The notes under the pieces are model-generated. The model was given only the letters and a program-made list of their open reading frames with translations. It had not been told where the DNA came from and did not search any database. Both the position numbers and the translations under genes were made by a program. A stretch of 64,000 bases of DNA from Agromyces mangrovi (GTDB lineage Bacteria; Actinomycetota; Actinomycetes; Actinomycetales; Microbacteriaceae), in assembly GCF_030296695.1 (NCBI RefSeq), contig NZ_AP027737.1:62001-126000 (forward strand), read 5' to 3'. This document shows positions 31,005 through 39,595 of the stretch, piece after piece (position 1 is the stretch's first letter; every line of letters starts with the position of its first letter).

Positions 31005-31023
31005 CGCGCGTCAGCGGCCGACG

Positions 31024-31677
31024 TCAGCGCTGCAGCCAGGCGAGCACCGCGAGCACGCGGCGGTGGTCGGAACCGGAGTCCTCGAGGCCGAGCTTGGCGA
31101 AGATCGAGGTGACGTTCTTCTCGACCGCGCCGACGCCGATGTAGAGCTGCTGGGCGATGCCGCCGTTCGTGCGCCCCTCGGCCATGAGCGCGAGCACCTC
31201 GCGCTCACGCGGCGTGAGCGTGGCGAGCGGGTCGGCCCGACGCCCGATCAGCTCCTTCACGACCTGCGGGTCGAGCACCGTGCCGCCCTGGCTGACCCGC
31301 GTGACCGCATCCTCGAGCTCGTCGAGCGAGGCGACACGGTCCTTCAGCAGGTAGCCCATGCCGCCCTCCCCCGACGACAGCAGCTCCTGCGCGTACGTGC
31401 CCTCGATGTACTGGCTGAGCAGCAGCACGCCGAGGCGGGGCATCCGCTTCCGCAGCTCGAGCGCGGCGCGCACGCCCTCGTCGCGGAACGTCGGCGGCAT
31501 GCGCACGTCGAGCACGGCGATGTCGGGCGCGAGCGTCTCGATCTCGGCGAGCAGCTCGTCGGCGTCGCCGTACGAGCCGACGGTCTCGAACCCGGCCTCG
31601 TCGAAGAGGCGCACGAGCCCCTCGCGCAGGAGCACGGAGTCCTCGGCGAGCACGACCCTCAGCGCAGCATCCGTCAC
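31024..31677 (-). CDS. LuxR/NarL-family response regulator
   Basis: 217-residue regulator. The receiver domain has LAEDSVLLREGL, phospho-acceptor Asp in IAVLDVRMPPTFRDEG (about residue 56) and Lys in GYLLKDRVASL. The LuxR-type helix-turn-helix reads LTPREREVLALMAEGRTNGGIAQQLYIGVGAVEKNVTS. The PPTFRDEGVRAALELR wording is typical of the DesR-like or LiaR-like actinobacterial branch. It starts at GTG 31677, 4 bases after the kinase stop, so the pair is one operon. Confidence 0.94.
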   Translation of the reverse strand: MTDAALRVVLAEDSVLLREGLVRLFDEAGFETVGSYGDADELLAEIETLAPDIAVLDVRMPPTFRDEGVRAALELRKRMPRLGVLLLSQYIEGTYAQELLSSGEGGMGYLLKDRVASLDELEDAVTRVSQGGTVLDPQVVKELIGRRADPLATLTPREREVLALMAEGRTNGGIAQQLYIGVGAVEKNVTSIFAKLGLEDSGSDHRRVLAVLAWLQR

Positions 31678-31681
31678 GCTC

Positions 31682-33076
31682 TCAGGATACGGCCGCGGCG
31701 TCCTCCGGCTCGGGCGGCACCGCGGGCGCCGCCTGCTGCACGAACGGGATGTGCGCGCCGGCGGTCGTCGGGCCGCCCGCGGGGCTGTCGATGCGCAGGA
31801 TGCCCCGGAGCCCGCGCACGCGCTCCTCGAGACCGCTCAGGCCATGACCGGGCAGCGTCATGGCGCCGCCGGCGCCGTCGTCGATCACCCACAGGTCGAG
31901 CCACGACTCGCCGCCGACCGGTGCACGGCGCACCGAGCAGTGCAGGCCGATCGCCCGCGCGCTCGCGTGCTTGGCCGCGTTGGTGAGCAGCTCGGCGGCG
32001 ATGAAGTACGCGTTGCGTTCGATCTCGGCGGGGATCTGCGCGTCCTCGGGAAGGGCGAGGTGCTCCTCCACCGGCACCGGGCTGCGCGCCGCGAGCGAGG
32101 CGAGGCCGGCGGCGAGGCCGCGGTCCTGCAGGATCGGCGGGGCGAACCCCCGCGAGAGGGCGCGCAGTTCGTCGAGCGCCTCGCGCGCCTGCTCGCGGGC
32201 CTCGCCGAGCACCTGCGGGGCGACCTCGGGGTCGCGGGCGATCGCGCGCTCGGCGGCGGCGAGGTCCATCTGGAGCCGCACGAGCCGCTGCTGCGGACCG
32301 TCGTGGATGTCGCGCTCGAGCCGGCGCAGCGACCGGTCCTCGGCCTGCACCGCGGCGCCGCGCGAGGCGGAGAGCTGCTGCACCTCGCGCTCCAGCGCCT
32401 GCGAGCGCCACGGGCCGAGCATGCCGAGGGCGACGCCCTGGTGGATGAGCGTGAGTCCGCGCGTGATGAGCGGCAGCGTGACGAGGAAGATGAGGCCCAG
32501 GACGAGGAAGAACACCGCCTCGGCCTGACGCGGGTCGGCGGTCAGCGGTACGGCGAAGACGAACTCCCAGACGTACTCGATGGTCCAGACGTTCTGCCCG
32601 TCGAGCGGCAGCCAGCGCTCCCAGAACCAGTACGTCGCCCCGCCCAGGCCGATCGAGACCCAGACCACGGTGACGATGAAGGTGAACAGGCTCACGATCG
32701 GCGCGACCACGAGCACGTGCAGCACGTACAGCCAGTAGTGCCCGTCGATGAACGGGCCGAACGCGCCGCGCCAGAACGTCGGGGTCGAGCTCGCGGGCGG
32801 CCAGGGCGAGCGGATCTCGGGTCGCCCGGTCCAGTGCAGCAGGCGCAGCTCGGTCCAGCCGAACCCGCGCGCGACGTAGAAGGTCGCCGTGAGGAACAGC
32901 ACGCCGACGACCAGCACGAGCAGGCCGAAGCCAGTGGAGATGAGGCCGACCACGACGCTGAAGCCGACCCAGGCGATGGGCATCGCGATCAGCAGGAAGA
33001 CGAGCTCGCGCGGCATCCCGGCCCAGAGGCCGAAGTACCCGCGCCGCTGGCGGGGTGCGGTGTCGTGGTCGCTCAT
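31682..33076 (-). CDS. Sensor histidine kinase with N-terminal membrane sensor domain
   Basis: 464 residues. The first 225 form a membrane sensor with paired hydrophobic segments at about 26-70 and 120-165 and another near 200, resembling the Sensor domain (PF13796 type) of streptomycete kinases. The phospho-acceptor is His in LERDIHDGPQQRLVRLQMDL (about residue 268). The ATPase domain has ELLTNAAKHASA, VIDDGAGG and GHGLSGLEERVRGL. The start at 33076 is preceded by GGAGGACCTGCA. It is the upstream partner of the 31024 regulator; the stimulus is unknown. Confidence 0.93.
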   Translation of the reverse strand: MSDHDTAPRQRRGYFGLWAGMPRELVFLLIAMPIAWVGFSVVVGLISTGFGLLVLVVGVLFLTATFYVARGFGWTELRLLHWTGRPEIRSPWPPASSTPTFWRGAFGPFIDGHYWLYVLHVLVVAPIVSLFTFIVTVVWVSIGLGGATYWFWERWLPLDGQNVWTIEYVWEFVFAVPLTADPRQAEAVFFLVLGLIFLVTLPLITRGLTLIHQGVALGMLGPWRSQALEREVQQLSASRGAAVQAEDRSLRRLERDIHDGPQQRLVRLQMDLAAAERAIARDPEVAPQVLGEAREQAREALDELRALSRGFAPPILQDRGLAAGLASLAARSPVPVEEHLALPEDAQIPAEIERNAYFIAAELLTNAAKHASARAIGLHCSVRRAPVGGESWLDLWVIDDGAGGAMTLPGHGLSGLEERVRGLRGILRIDSPAGGPTTAGAHIPFVQQAAPAVPPEPEDAAAVS

Positions 33077-33215
33077 TGCAGGTCCTCCGGGTTCATTCTG
33101 GCGCTGCGTGTGCGTGGCATGCATCCAGACTCGTGCGCGCCGCAGGCCTGCGGCACCCGGTGGCCGCCCGGATCGGTGCGGGGGTTCTCCCCGTCCGTCG
33201 CGCCCGCCGGCGACG

Positions 33216-34691
33216 TCAGAGCGCGAGGTGCGTGGGCCGACCGCCGAGGAGGGTCGCGGCGACCGGCATGGTGCGGAGCTGCTGCGCGTTCGCGGCGACG
33301 GGGTCGACGTCGACGAGCACGAGATCCGCCCGCTCGCCGGGAGCGACCGTGCTGCGAGTGGACGCGTCGATCGCGTTGCGCACGTCGATGGCCTGCTCCG
33401 GATGCCACGGGGCACGCCCGTCGCGGGTCCGGCCGACGGCCGCGGCGATAGTGATCCACGGGTCGAGCGGCGCGACCGGCGCGTCGGAGCCGAGCGCGAG
33501 CGTCGCGCCCGCCTCGACGAGGCTGCGCAGCGGGAACGCGCGGTCGGTGCGCCCCGCCCAGTGGTGCTCGGCGACGTCCCGGTCGTCCATCGCGTGCTCC
33601 GGCTGCACGCTCGCGACCACGCCGAGCTCGGCGAAGCGCGCGAGGTCCTCCCGGCGCAGCAGCTGTGCGTGCTCGATGGACCCGCGGCGCGGCCCGTCGG
33701 GCGTGAGCACGGGGTCGACCTGCGCGAGCACGTCGAGCGCGGCGCAGTTGGCGCGGTCGCCGATCGCGTGCACGGCGGGCACGAGGCCCGCGGCGGTCGC
33801 GCGCTGCAGCAGCGGCAGCAGGTGCTCGGGGGCGACGGTCGCGAGGCCGAACGCGTCGTCGCCGTCGGCGTCGGGATACGGGTCGACGCACCACGCGGTG
33901 CGCGTGTTCAGCGCACCGTCGGTGAGCACCTTGTACGGCCCCACCGCGACGAGTCCGCCCGTTCCGGGCAGCACCTCGCCGGTGCGCAGCTCCTCCTCGA
34001 TCGCCCGATCGAGGTGCTGGGTGTACACCCCGAACTCGACGCGGACGGAGTCGACCCCGCCCTGCACCCGGCGCACCCAGTCGGTCGCGTTCCAGCGCAT
34101 CTCGAGGTCGACGACGCCTACCACTCCCCGCGCGGCGGCGGCGCGCATCGCATCGCCGACCCACGCGTCGAGCTGGTCGTCGCCCACGTCGTCGAGCACG
34201 CGCACGACGTCGAATGCCTCCTCCTCGCGCAGCACCCCGGTCGGGTGCCCGGGGCGGCCATGCCGCGCGAGCGCGGCCGAGTTCAGCCAGCACGCGTGCA
34301 GGTCGTGCGAGACGAGCGCGACGGGCACGTCGCCGGTCGCGGCGTCGAGCAGCGTGCGGTCCGGTGCATCCGGCCACAACGCGTCCTGGTAGCCCATGCC
34401 GACCACCTCGTCGCGGCCGACGACGGATGCCCCCGCGAGCGCGGCCGCCTCGGCCGCCGAACCCGCGGCGGACACGTCGACCCGCCGGGACCGCTGCGCC
34501 CACTGCGAGGCGTGCACGTGCCGGTCCCAGAGTCCAGGCAGCAGCGTGCGACCGTCCGCCTCGATGCGACGGGCACCACGGTCGCCGTCGCCCGCCGGCA
34601 CGACCGCGGCGATGCGACCGTCGGCGATCTCGACGTCGACCGGCGCGTCCGACCCGAGCGGCCGGGCGCCCGCGACGACGAGGTCGGTCAC
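33216..34691 (-). CDS. Amidohydrolase family protein (YtcJ-like)
   Basis: 491-residue metal-dependent hydrolase of the Amidohydro_3 branch. Metal and active-site features in order: LLPGLWDRHVHAS (HxH near residue 60), SHDLHA, the Lys-containing PYKVLTDGALNTRTA, HAIGDRANCAA, SIEHAQLL, and the late Asp in LGSDAPVAPLDPW. The natural substrate of YtcJ-type enzymes is generally unknown. The GTG start at 34691 overlaps the stop of the PaiB-like gene in a GTGA, so the two are coupled. A longer upstream frame is an artefact over that gene. Confidence 0.9.
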   Translation of the reverse strand: MTDLVVAGARPLGSDAPVDVEIADGRIAAVVPAGDGDRGARRIEADGRTLLPGLWDRHVHASQWAQRSRRVDVSAAGSAAEAAALAGASVVGRDEVVGMGYQDALWPDAPDRTLLDAATGDVPVALVSHDLHACWLNSAALARHGRPGHPTGVLREEEAFDVVRVLDDVGDDQLDAWVGDAMRAAAARGVVGVVDLEMRWNATDWVRRVQGGVDSVRVEFGVYTQHLDRAIEEELRTGEVLPGTGGLVAVGPYKVLTDGALNTRTAWCVDPYPDADGDDAFGLATVAPEHLLPLLQRATAAGLVPAVHAIGDRANCAALDVLAQVDPVLTPDGPRRGSIEHAQLLRREDLARFAELGVVASVQPEHAMDDRDVAEHHWAGRTDRAFPLRSLVEAGATLALGSDAPVAPLDPWITIAAAVGRTRDGRAPWHPEQAIDVRNAIDASTRSTVAPGERADLVLVDVDPVAANAQQLRTMPVAATLLGGRPTHLAL

Positions 34692-35338
34692 CGACCGCGC
34701 TCCGCGGCCGCACGCGCGTCGCGCGCCCGCCGCATCTCCCGCGCCAGCGCGGCATCCGCATACGGCCCCTCGCCCTCGAGCTCGGCGATGATGCGCTCGA
34801 CCGTCTCGGGCGGCTTGTTCTGGCTCATCTTGTCCTTGGCCTCGAACCGCGTGATCGGGATGCGCAGGCCCACGGTGCCCGCGGCGATGCGCTCGGCGTA
34901 CGCGGCGTTGTCGTCGGTGCCGCGCATCAGCCTCGGCTCGGGCATCCGCCGCTCGAAGTGCGCCACGAGTGCGTCGAGCACCTCGAGGTTCTCCGCGTCC
35001 GACAGGATCTCGGGCGTGCCGTGCAGGTGCGCGGTCGTGAAGTTCCACGTCGGCACCGCGGGGCGCGCGTCGTACCAGCCGGGCGAGATGTACCCGTGCG
35101 GGCCCTGCACGACCACGAGCACCTCGTGCTCGCCGAGTTCGTGCAACTGCTCGTCGGGCCGGCCCACGTGGGTGAGCAGCACGATGCCGTCAGCCGTCTC
35201 GTCGAGGAGCACGGGGTAGTGGGATGCCACGAGCCCGCGCTCGCGCGTGTGCGACACGATCGTCGCCCACGGGTGCGCACGCACGAGGCGCTTCACGCCC
35301 TCGTCGCTCGCGAGGGTGAAGCTGGGGTTCTGCCGCAT
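34688..35338 (-). CDS. FMN-binding negative transcriptional regulator family protein (PaiB-like)
   Basis: 216-residue protein of the PaiB family, an FMN-binding split-barrel fold. In Bacillus subtilis PaiB is tied to repression of sporulation and protease genes. Family markers: MRQNPSFTL, ASHYPVLLD, THVGRPDEQ, GPHGYISPGWY, VPTWNFTTAHLHG and FEAKDKMSQNKP. There is no obvious helix-turn-helix, so direct DNA binding should not be assumed. It is the first gene of a two-gene operon with the amidohydrolase. Confidence 0.9.
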   Translation of the reverse strand: MRQNPSFTLASDEGVKRLVRAHPWATIVSHTRERGLVASHYPVLLDETADGIVLLTHVGRPDEQLHELGEHEVLVVVQGPHGYISPGWYDARPAVPTWNFTTAHLHGTPEILSDAENLEVLDALVAHFERRMPEPRLMRGTDDNAAYAERIAAGTVGLRIPITRFEAKDKMSQNKPPETVERIIAELEGEGPYADAALAREMRRARDARAAAERGR

Positions 35339-35391
35339 GCGCTGCTCCTCTCAGGTCGGTCGGGTCGGGCGGGCCGGGCGGGGTCGGTGGC

Positions 35392-36396
35392 TCAGTTCTG
35401 GCAGGTCGGGCACCAGTAGAGCTTCCGGGCGCCCATCTCCTCGAGCACGATGTTCGTGCCGCAGGTGCGGCACGGCAGGCCCTCGCGCTTGTACACCCAG
35501 TGCCGGTCGGCGCGGTCGGCCATCGCCGCACGCCAGGCCTCGGGGTCGAGCCCGTCCATGGTCATCATCTGCCCGGTCTCGACGCCGATCTTCAGCAGGT
35601 GCGTCCAGTCGCGCCAGAGGGCGCGCACGGTCTCCTCGGGCACGAGCCTGCCGGGCGTGTGCGGGTCGAGGCGCGCGCGGTAGAGCAGCTCGGCGCGGTA
35701 GACGTTGCCGATGCCGCTGACGACGGACTGGTCCATGAGCAGCAGGCCGATCGGCGTGGGCTTGCGGCGCACCACCTCGGTGAAGCGCTGCTCCGCGGCA
35801 TCCGTGTCGTCGACCAGCGGGTCGGGGCCGAGCTTCGCGACCGTCTGCTCGATCTCGGCGGAATCGCGCACCTCGCACGCCGTGGGGCCGCGGAGGTCCG
35901 CGCAGACGGTGTCGGTCAGCAGCCGCACCCGCACCTGCCCCACCGGTTCGGGCGGGAACTCCTCCGGGGCATCCGACTCCTTCTCGGCCTCCGACATGCG
36001 CAGGCGGGCCTTGCGGGGCGCACCGATCGAGGTCAGCGAGTTCTCCCCTGCCGCATCGAGCACGACGGCATCGGGGTTCGGGGCGTCTAGGAAGGTGCCG
36101 CGCTGGTTCGTCTGCCCCATGCGGCCGTTCGCCGAGGCGATCGTCGCGTCCATGCGGATGTCGCCCGCGAAGTCCCACGCGCCGTACATGCCGAGGTGCA
36201 CGCGCAGCCAGACGCCGCCCTCGAACTCGAGGAACATCTGCTTGCCGACCGCGCGCGCATCGACCATGCGGCGGCCGTCGATGACCGCCGCGCCCTCGGC
36301 GAAGCGCCCCTGCGGGCTCGACGCGCGCACGACGTGCCCGACGAAGTTGCGCGCGAACTGCCGGGTGATGCGGTGGACGGAGTGGCCCTCGGGCAT
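35392..36396 (-). CDS. Fpg/Nei family DNA glycosylase (Nei2-like)
   Basis: 334-residue base-excision repair glycosylase/lyase. It begins MPEGHSVHR, in which Pro2-Glu3 are the catalytic residues of the family; the GHSVHR wording suits the actinobacterial Nei2 branch rather than Fpg (MPELPEV). The helix-two-turn-helix has QSVVSGIGNVYRAELLYRA, and the C-terminal zinc finger is CRTCGTNIVLEEMGARKLYWCPTCQ. An acidic insertion near residues 130-150 (SEAEKESDAPEEFPPEP) is unusual. Located next to rpiB, as in mycobacteria. Confidence 0.92.
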   Translation of the reverse strand: MPEGHSVHRITRQFARNFVGHVVRASSPQGRFAEGAAVIDGRRMVDARAVGKQMFLEFEGGVWLRVHLGMYGAWDFAGDIRMDATIASANGRMGQTNQRGTFLDAPNPDAVVLDAAGENSLTSIGAPRKARLRMSEAEKESDAPEEFPPEPVGQVRVRLLTDTVCADLRGPTACEVRDSAEIEQTVAKLGPDPLVDDTDAAEQRFTEVVRRKPTPIGLLLMDQSVVSGIGNVYRAELLYRARLDPHTPGRLVPEETVRALWRDWTHLLKIGVETGQMMTMDGLDPEAWRAAMADRADRHWVYKREGLPCRTCGTNIVLEEMGARKLYWCPTCQN

Positions 36397-36399
36397 CCG

Positions 36400-36897
36400 C
36401 TACGCCTCGACGCGGTCGACGCCCTTGCCCGCGATGTCGCCCGTCTGCTCGTACTCCGCGAGCTGTGCGATGCGGCGTGCGTGCCGCTCCTCACCCGAGA
36501 ACGGCTCGGCGATGAAGGCGTCGATGAGCGCGGTGGCCTCCTCGACGGTGTGCTGGCGGGCGCCGATCGAGATGACGTTGGCGTCGTTGTGCTGGCGCGC
36601 GAGCAGGGCCGTGTCCAGGCTCCAGACGAGGGCGGCGCGGATGCCGGTGACCTTGTTCGCCGCGATCTGCTCGCCGTTGCCCGAGCCGCCGAAGACGACG
36701 CCCAGCGCCTCGACGCCCGCGCGCTGGTCGCGCACGACGCCGAGCGCCGCGTTGATGCAGAACGCCGGGTAGTCGTCGAGCGCGTCGTACTCGACCGGAC
36801 CGTGGTCGACGACCTCATGGCCCGCCGCCGCGAGGTGCTCCTGCAGGTGGCGGCTGAAGTCGAGGCCGGCGTGGTCGGTCGCGATGTGGATGCGCAT
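36400..36897 (-). CDS. rpiB: Ribose-5-phosphate isomerase B
   Basis: Interconverts ribose 5-phosphate and ribulose 5-phosphate in the pentose phosphate pathway. It has 165 residues. Typical RpiB features are MRIHIATDHAGLDFS at the start, VFGGSGNGEQIAANKVTGIRAA around residue 70, and HNDANVISIGAR. In the GSGNG loop the catalytic position is Ser, as in mycobacterial RpiB, rather than the Cys of Escherichia coli RpiB. The stop lies 3 bases before the Nei-like start, so the two form an operon. The transcript appears leaderless. Confidence 0.95.
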   Translation of the reverse strand: MRIHIATDHAGLDFSRHLQEHLAAAGHEVVDHGPVEYDALDDYPAFCINAALGVVRDQRAGVEALGVVFGGSGNGEQIAANKVTGIRAALVWSLDTALLARQHNDANVISIGARQHTVEEATALIDAFIAEPFSGEERHARRIAQLAEYEQTGDIAGKGVDRVEA

Positions 36898-36904
36898 GGG
36901 GCCA

Positions 36905-36910
36905 AGTCTA
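36905..36910 (-). promoter_or_regulatory. Leaderless -10 hexamer TAGACT for rpiB
   Basis: On the minus strand TAGACT ends 7 bases before the rpiB ATG, with TTGGCCCC between and no ribosome site. Confidence 0.6.
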
Positions 36911-37039
36911 GGCAGCGCGGAACCCTGTCGGTGGCAGCCGATGACCCGCTTCCCGGCCGCGGGAATTAGGCTGGTGGATCGTGCGGCGCCGCCACGAACG
37001 GCGCCCGCACGTCACACCCTCGACCCGCAGGAGACGCAC

Positions 37040-39583
37040 GTGCCCGGAGAGAACCTCACCCGCATCGAAGCCGAGGAGCGCGCCGCGCTCGTGACGGTGC
37101 ACGACTACGACGTCGTGCTCGACCTCACGACCGGCCCGGAGACGTTCCGCTCGACGACGACGGTCCGCTTCGCGGCATCCGCCGGCGCCTCGACCTTCAT
37201 CGACGCGATCACCCGCACCGTGCACTCGGTCACCCTGAACGGCCGCGACCTCGACCCCGCGACCGTCGCCGACGGCGTGCGCATCGCGCTCGACGACCTG
37301 GCCGACGAGAACGTGCTCGTCGTCGACGCCGACGCCGAGTACACGAACACCGGCGAGGGCCTGCACCGGTTCGTCGACCCGGTCGACGACGAGGTCTACC
37401 TCTACACGCAGTTCGAGGTGCCCGACTCGCGCCGCATGTTCGCCGTGTTCGAGCAGCCCGACCTGAAGGCCGCCTTCACGTTCACGGTGACGGCCCCCGA
37501 CCACTGGCAGGTCGTGTCGAACCAGACCACGCCCGAGCCGACCCCGGCCGCCGAGGGCACCGCGACCTGGGCGTTCGCGCCCACCCCGCGCATCTCGAGC
37601 TACATCACCGCACTCATCGCGGGCCCGTACTCGGTGACGCGCTCCGAGCTCACGTCGAGCGACGGCCGCACGATTCCGCTCGGCGTGTTCAGCCGCGCGA
37701 GCCTGGCCGAGTACCTCGACGCCGACTACGTGTTCGAGAAGACCCGCCAGGGCTTCGCGTACTTCGAGGAGCAGTTCGGCGTCGCCTACCCGTTCGAGAA
37801 GTACGACCAGCTCTTCGTGCCCGAGTTCAACGCGGGCGCCATGGAGAACGCCGGCGCGGTGACCTTCACCGAGACCTACGTGTTCCGCTCGAAGGTGACC
37901 GACGCGATCCGCGAGCGCCGGGTCGTGACGATCCTGCACGAGCTCGCGCACATGTGGTTCGGCGACCTCGTGACCATGAAGTGGTGGAACGACCTCTGGC
38001 TGAACGAATCGTTCGCCGAGTGGGCCTCGACCATCGCCACCGCCGAGGCCACCGAGTGGACCGAGGCCTGGACCACCTTCGCCGCCATGGAGAAGAGCTG
38101 GGCGTACAAGCAGGACCAGCTGCCGTCGACGCACCCGATCGTCGCCGAGATCCGCGACCTCGAGGACGTGCAGGTCAACTTCGACGGCATCACCTACGCC
38201 AAGGGCGGGTCGGTGCTGAAGCAGCTCGTCGCCTGGGTCGGCCGCGAGGCGTTCTTCGCCGGCGTCGGCGCGTACTTCCGGAAGCACGCGTGGGGCAACA
38301 CGACCCTCGCCGACCTGCTCGCCGAGCTCGAGACCGCCAGCGGCCGCGACCTCTCGGCCTGGGCGGCGCTCTGGCTCGAGACCGCGGGCGTGAACACCCT
38401 GCGCCCCGAGATCGAGACGGATGCCTCGGGCGCGATCACCTCCTTCGCCGTGCTGCAGTCCGCGGCCGACGACTACCCGACCATCCGGCCGCATCGCCTC
38501 GCCATCGGCTTCTACGACCTCGCCGACGGCGCCCTCGTGCGCACGCACCGCGTCGAGCTCGACGTCGACGGCGAGCGCACCGAGGTCGCCGAGCTGGTCG
38601 GGCGTGCACGCCCCGACCTCGTGCTGCTGAACGACGACGACCTCGCCTACGCGAAGGTGCGGCTCGACGAGGCGTCGCTCGGCGTCGCGATCGCGCACCT
38701 CTCGTCGATCGAGAACCCGCTGGCGCGCTCGCTCGTCTGGGGTTCGGCATGGGATGCCACGCGGGACGCGGAGACGCCCGCGCGCGACTGGATCGCGCTC
38801 GTGCTCGGCAACATCGCCACCGAGACCGAGTCGACCACGCTCCGCACGACGCTCGCGCAGCTCGCGCTCGCCGCGACCGCGTACACCGCGCCCGAGGGCC
38901 GCGACGCGGTCGTGCGCGAGGTCGCCGACGCGCTCTGGGCGCTCGCGCAGGGCGCCGAAGCCGGCAGCGACGCACAGTTCCAGTTCGTGAAGGCGTTCGC
39001 CGCGCTGGCGGAGTCGTCGTCGCACCTGGACGCCGTCGCCGCGCTGCTGGCCGGCGACACCACCCTGCCGGGGCTCGACATCGACACCGACCTCGGCTGG
39101 GAGCTGCTCATCGCGCTCGTCGCGGGCGGCCTCGCGGGTGACGCCGAGATCGACGCGCGCCTCGCCGAGGACGACACGGCGACCGGTCGCCAGTCGGCCG
39201 CGCACGCGCGCGCCGCGCTCCCCACGGTCGACGGGAAGCAGCGCGCGTGGGACTCGCTCGTCGTGGCATCCGACGCCCCGAACACCATCGTGCGCACGAC
39301 CGCGCTGGGCTTCCAGCGCGCCGCCGACGCGTCGCTGCTCGAGCCGTTCGTCGCGCAGTACTTCGAGATGCTCGAGCGCGTCTGGAACGACCGCAGCTAC
39401 GCCATCGCCGAGAAGCTGATCGTGGGCCTGTACCCGGCGCCGCTGGCGAACGAGGCGCTCGCCGACGCGACCCGCGGCTGGCTCGACACGCACCCCGACA
39501 TCCCGGCGCTGCGCCGCCTCGTCGCCGAGAACCTCGCCGGCGTCGAGCGCGCGCTCGCGGCCCAGGCGCGCGACGCGCGGTAG
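37040..39583 (+). CDS. pepN: Aminopeptidase N, first tandem copy (M1 family)
   Basis: Zinc aminopeptidase that removes N-terminal residues from peptides, 847 residues. The exopeptidase motif FNAGAMENAGAVTF lies near residue 262. The zinc site [29 protein letters not shown] spans about 300-328 (two His and a distal Glu). The C-terminal ERAP1-like helical domain completes the protein. Start is GTG 37040 (MPGENLTRIEAEER) with AGGAG 8 bases upstream. The second copy begins 12 bases after the stop and is similar along its whole length, so this is a tandem duplication in one operon. Confidence 0.95.
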   Translation: MPGENLTRIEAEERAALVTVHDYDVVLDLTTGPETFRSTTTVRFAASAGASTFIDAITRTVHSVTLNGRDLDPATVADGVRIALDDLADENVLVVDADAEYTNTGEGLHRFVDPVDDEVYLYTQFEVPDSRRMFAVFEQPDLKAAFTFTVTAPDHWQVVSNQTTPEPTPAAEGTATWAFAPTPRISSYITALIAGPYSVTRSELTSSDGRTIPLGVFSRASLAEYLDADYVFEKTRQGFAYFEEQFGVAYPFEKYDQLFVPEFNAGAMENAGAVTFTETYVFRSKVTDAIRERRVVTILHELAHMWFGDLVTMKWWNDLWLNESFAEWASTIATAEATEWTEAWTTFAAMEKSWAYKQDQLPSTHPIVAEIRDLEDVQVNFDGITYAKGGSVLKQLVAWVGREAFFAGVGAYFRKHAWGNTTLADLLAELETASGRDLSAWAALWLETAGVNTLRPEIETDASGAITSFAVLQSAADDYPTIRPHRLAIGFYDLADGALVRTHRVELDVDGERTEVAELVGRARPDLVLLNDDDLAYAKVRLDEASLGVAIAHLSSIENPLARSLVWGSAWDATRDAETPARDWIALVLGNIATETESTTLRTTLAQLALAATAYTAPEGRDAVVREVADALWALAQGAEAGSDAQFQFVKAFAALAESSSHLDAVAALLAGDTTLPGLDIDTDLGWELLIALVAGGLAGDAEIDARLAEDDTATGRQSAAHARAALPTVDGKQRAWDSLVVASDAPNTIVRTTALGFQRAADASLLEPFVAQYFEMLERVWNDRSYAIAEKLIVGLYPAPLANEALADATRGWLDTHPDIPALRRLVAENLAGVERALAAQARDAR

Positions 39584-39595
39584 GAGGGGAACCGG